From Acidobacteriota bacterium (GTDB lineage Bacteria; Acidobacteriota; UBA6911), in contig JAFGTD010000201.1 of assembly GCA_016934295.1 (NCBI GenBank), positions 1-32,612 of the forward strand: a stretch of DNA of 32,612 bases, written 5' to 3'. Within the stretch, counting starts at the first letter, position 1, and each line of letters starts with the position of its first letter. The notes beneath the pieces were generated by a model. That model was not told the origin of the DNA and searched no databases. It was given only the letters and a program-made list of their open reading frames with translations. The translations under genes were made by a program, and so were the position numbers. Below are positions 32,225 through 32,612 of this stretch, one piece after another.

Positions 32225-32612
32225 TTATTTTCCGATGCAGAAACGTGAAAATATTTCCGTCAGAAGATCTTCGACGGAAGTTTCTCCGGTAATAGATCCG
32301 ATATTCTTTAAACCCCTATGCAGGTGCATCAGGGGGAATTCTTCAGACAGGCCATCATTCAAAGCCCGGGCGGCCTGGACCATTTCGCCTTCCAGGGTAT
32401 CCAGGCAGCGATAGTGCCGTAAATTGGTGACTAGCATATCGTCCCTTTGCATATCCGGGGAACCGAACGCCTTTTCAAAAATTAGCGATTGAAGTTTATC
32501 GATGCCGGAACCGAATTTAGCGGAGACTTCCAGCCAGGGCCACTCTCCTGCGAACGTTTCCATTTGTTCCAGCGTCCAACGGGATTCAAGGTCGTTTTTA
32601 TTCATGACTACA
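32225..32612 (-). CDS. mnmE: tRNA modification GTPase MnmE, C-terminal part (truncated by window end)
   Basis: The last ~129 residues of MnmE. The G4 motif NKND starts the visible part (track ATG is an internal Met), SAKFGSGID is the G5 region, and the protein ends IFSRFCIGK, the conserved C-terminal FCIGK with its functional Cys. The frame stays open to the window edge, so the gene's 5' part lies outside. It is the GTPase partner of MnmG, encoded next on the same strand. Confidence 0.95.
   Translation of the reverse strand, partial: VVMNKNDLESRWTLEQMETFAGEWPWLEVSAKFGSGIDKLQSLIFEKAFGSPDMQRDDMLVTNLRHYRCLDTLEGEMVQAARALNDGLSEEFPLMHLHRGLKNIGSITGETSVEDLLTEIFSRFCIGK

Noticed and set aside
32225-32605. 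126-aa ORF as a complete small gene
   Set aside because: Its Met is internal: it begins in the NKxD G4 motif of MnmE and the frame remains open to the window edge.

Overview
The window looks like a piece of chromosome from a Gram-negative, mid-GC bacterium. It encodes an outer-membrane-type beta-barrel with an N-terminal carboxypeptidase-regulatory-like domain, a MacA-like periplasmic adaptor, a bactofilin, an NtrC-type two-component pair and a near-complete mnmE-mnmG-rsmG-parA-parB cluster. That mix would fit an Acidobacteriota or Aminicenantia-like lineage, but this is inference from gene content; there is no rRNA gene or other strong phylogenetic marker that I can place without a search. 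No prophage, CRISPR array, tRNA, rRNA or intact transposase was seen.

Layout. 0-9.7 kb: a secreted duplicated NTF2-like protein, an FMN/FeS/FAD old-yellow-enzyme reductase, a histidine phosphatase, a PAP2 lipid phosphatase, a LysR regulator, a DksA/TraR zinc-finger protein, a coupled GNAT + DUF2156-like pair, and an ornithine-cyclodeaminase-family enzyme. 10-14 kb: an ATZ/TRZ-type amidohydrolase divergent from the cyclodeaminase, a small membrane-anchored protein and the barrel protein. 14.4-19 kb: a PDZ/multi-TM/GAF/PAS histidine kinase behind a textbook sigma-54 promoter, then its probable partner, an NtrC-family activator. 19-24 kb: a TPR protein, a degenerate peptidase-MA-like protein overlapping a STAS anti-sigma antagonist, and enolase. 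24-27 kb: an ABC ATPase and membrane-fusion protein with no permease beside them, and a small acidic protein with a duplicated 3' end. 27-32.6 kb (all minus strand): mnmE (partial), mnmG, rsmG, two perfect parS sites, parA, parB, bactofilin.

The most striking feature is not a gene. The intergenic DNA carries many small repeats, and two unrelated repeat families start with the bases TAG exactly where that TAG is a gene's stop codon. Six of the eight TAG-terminated genes in the window (LysR, barrel protein, TPR, peptidase-like, enolase, mnmG) end in such a repeat; nearly all other genes end in TAA or TGA. Other repeat types are a REPIN-like inverted pair, a ~200 bp dispersed element present twice in opposite orientation (one copy forms the C-terminus of the amidohydrolase), and several period-7 tandem arrays. 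No mobile-element gene that could spread them is visible here.
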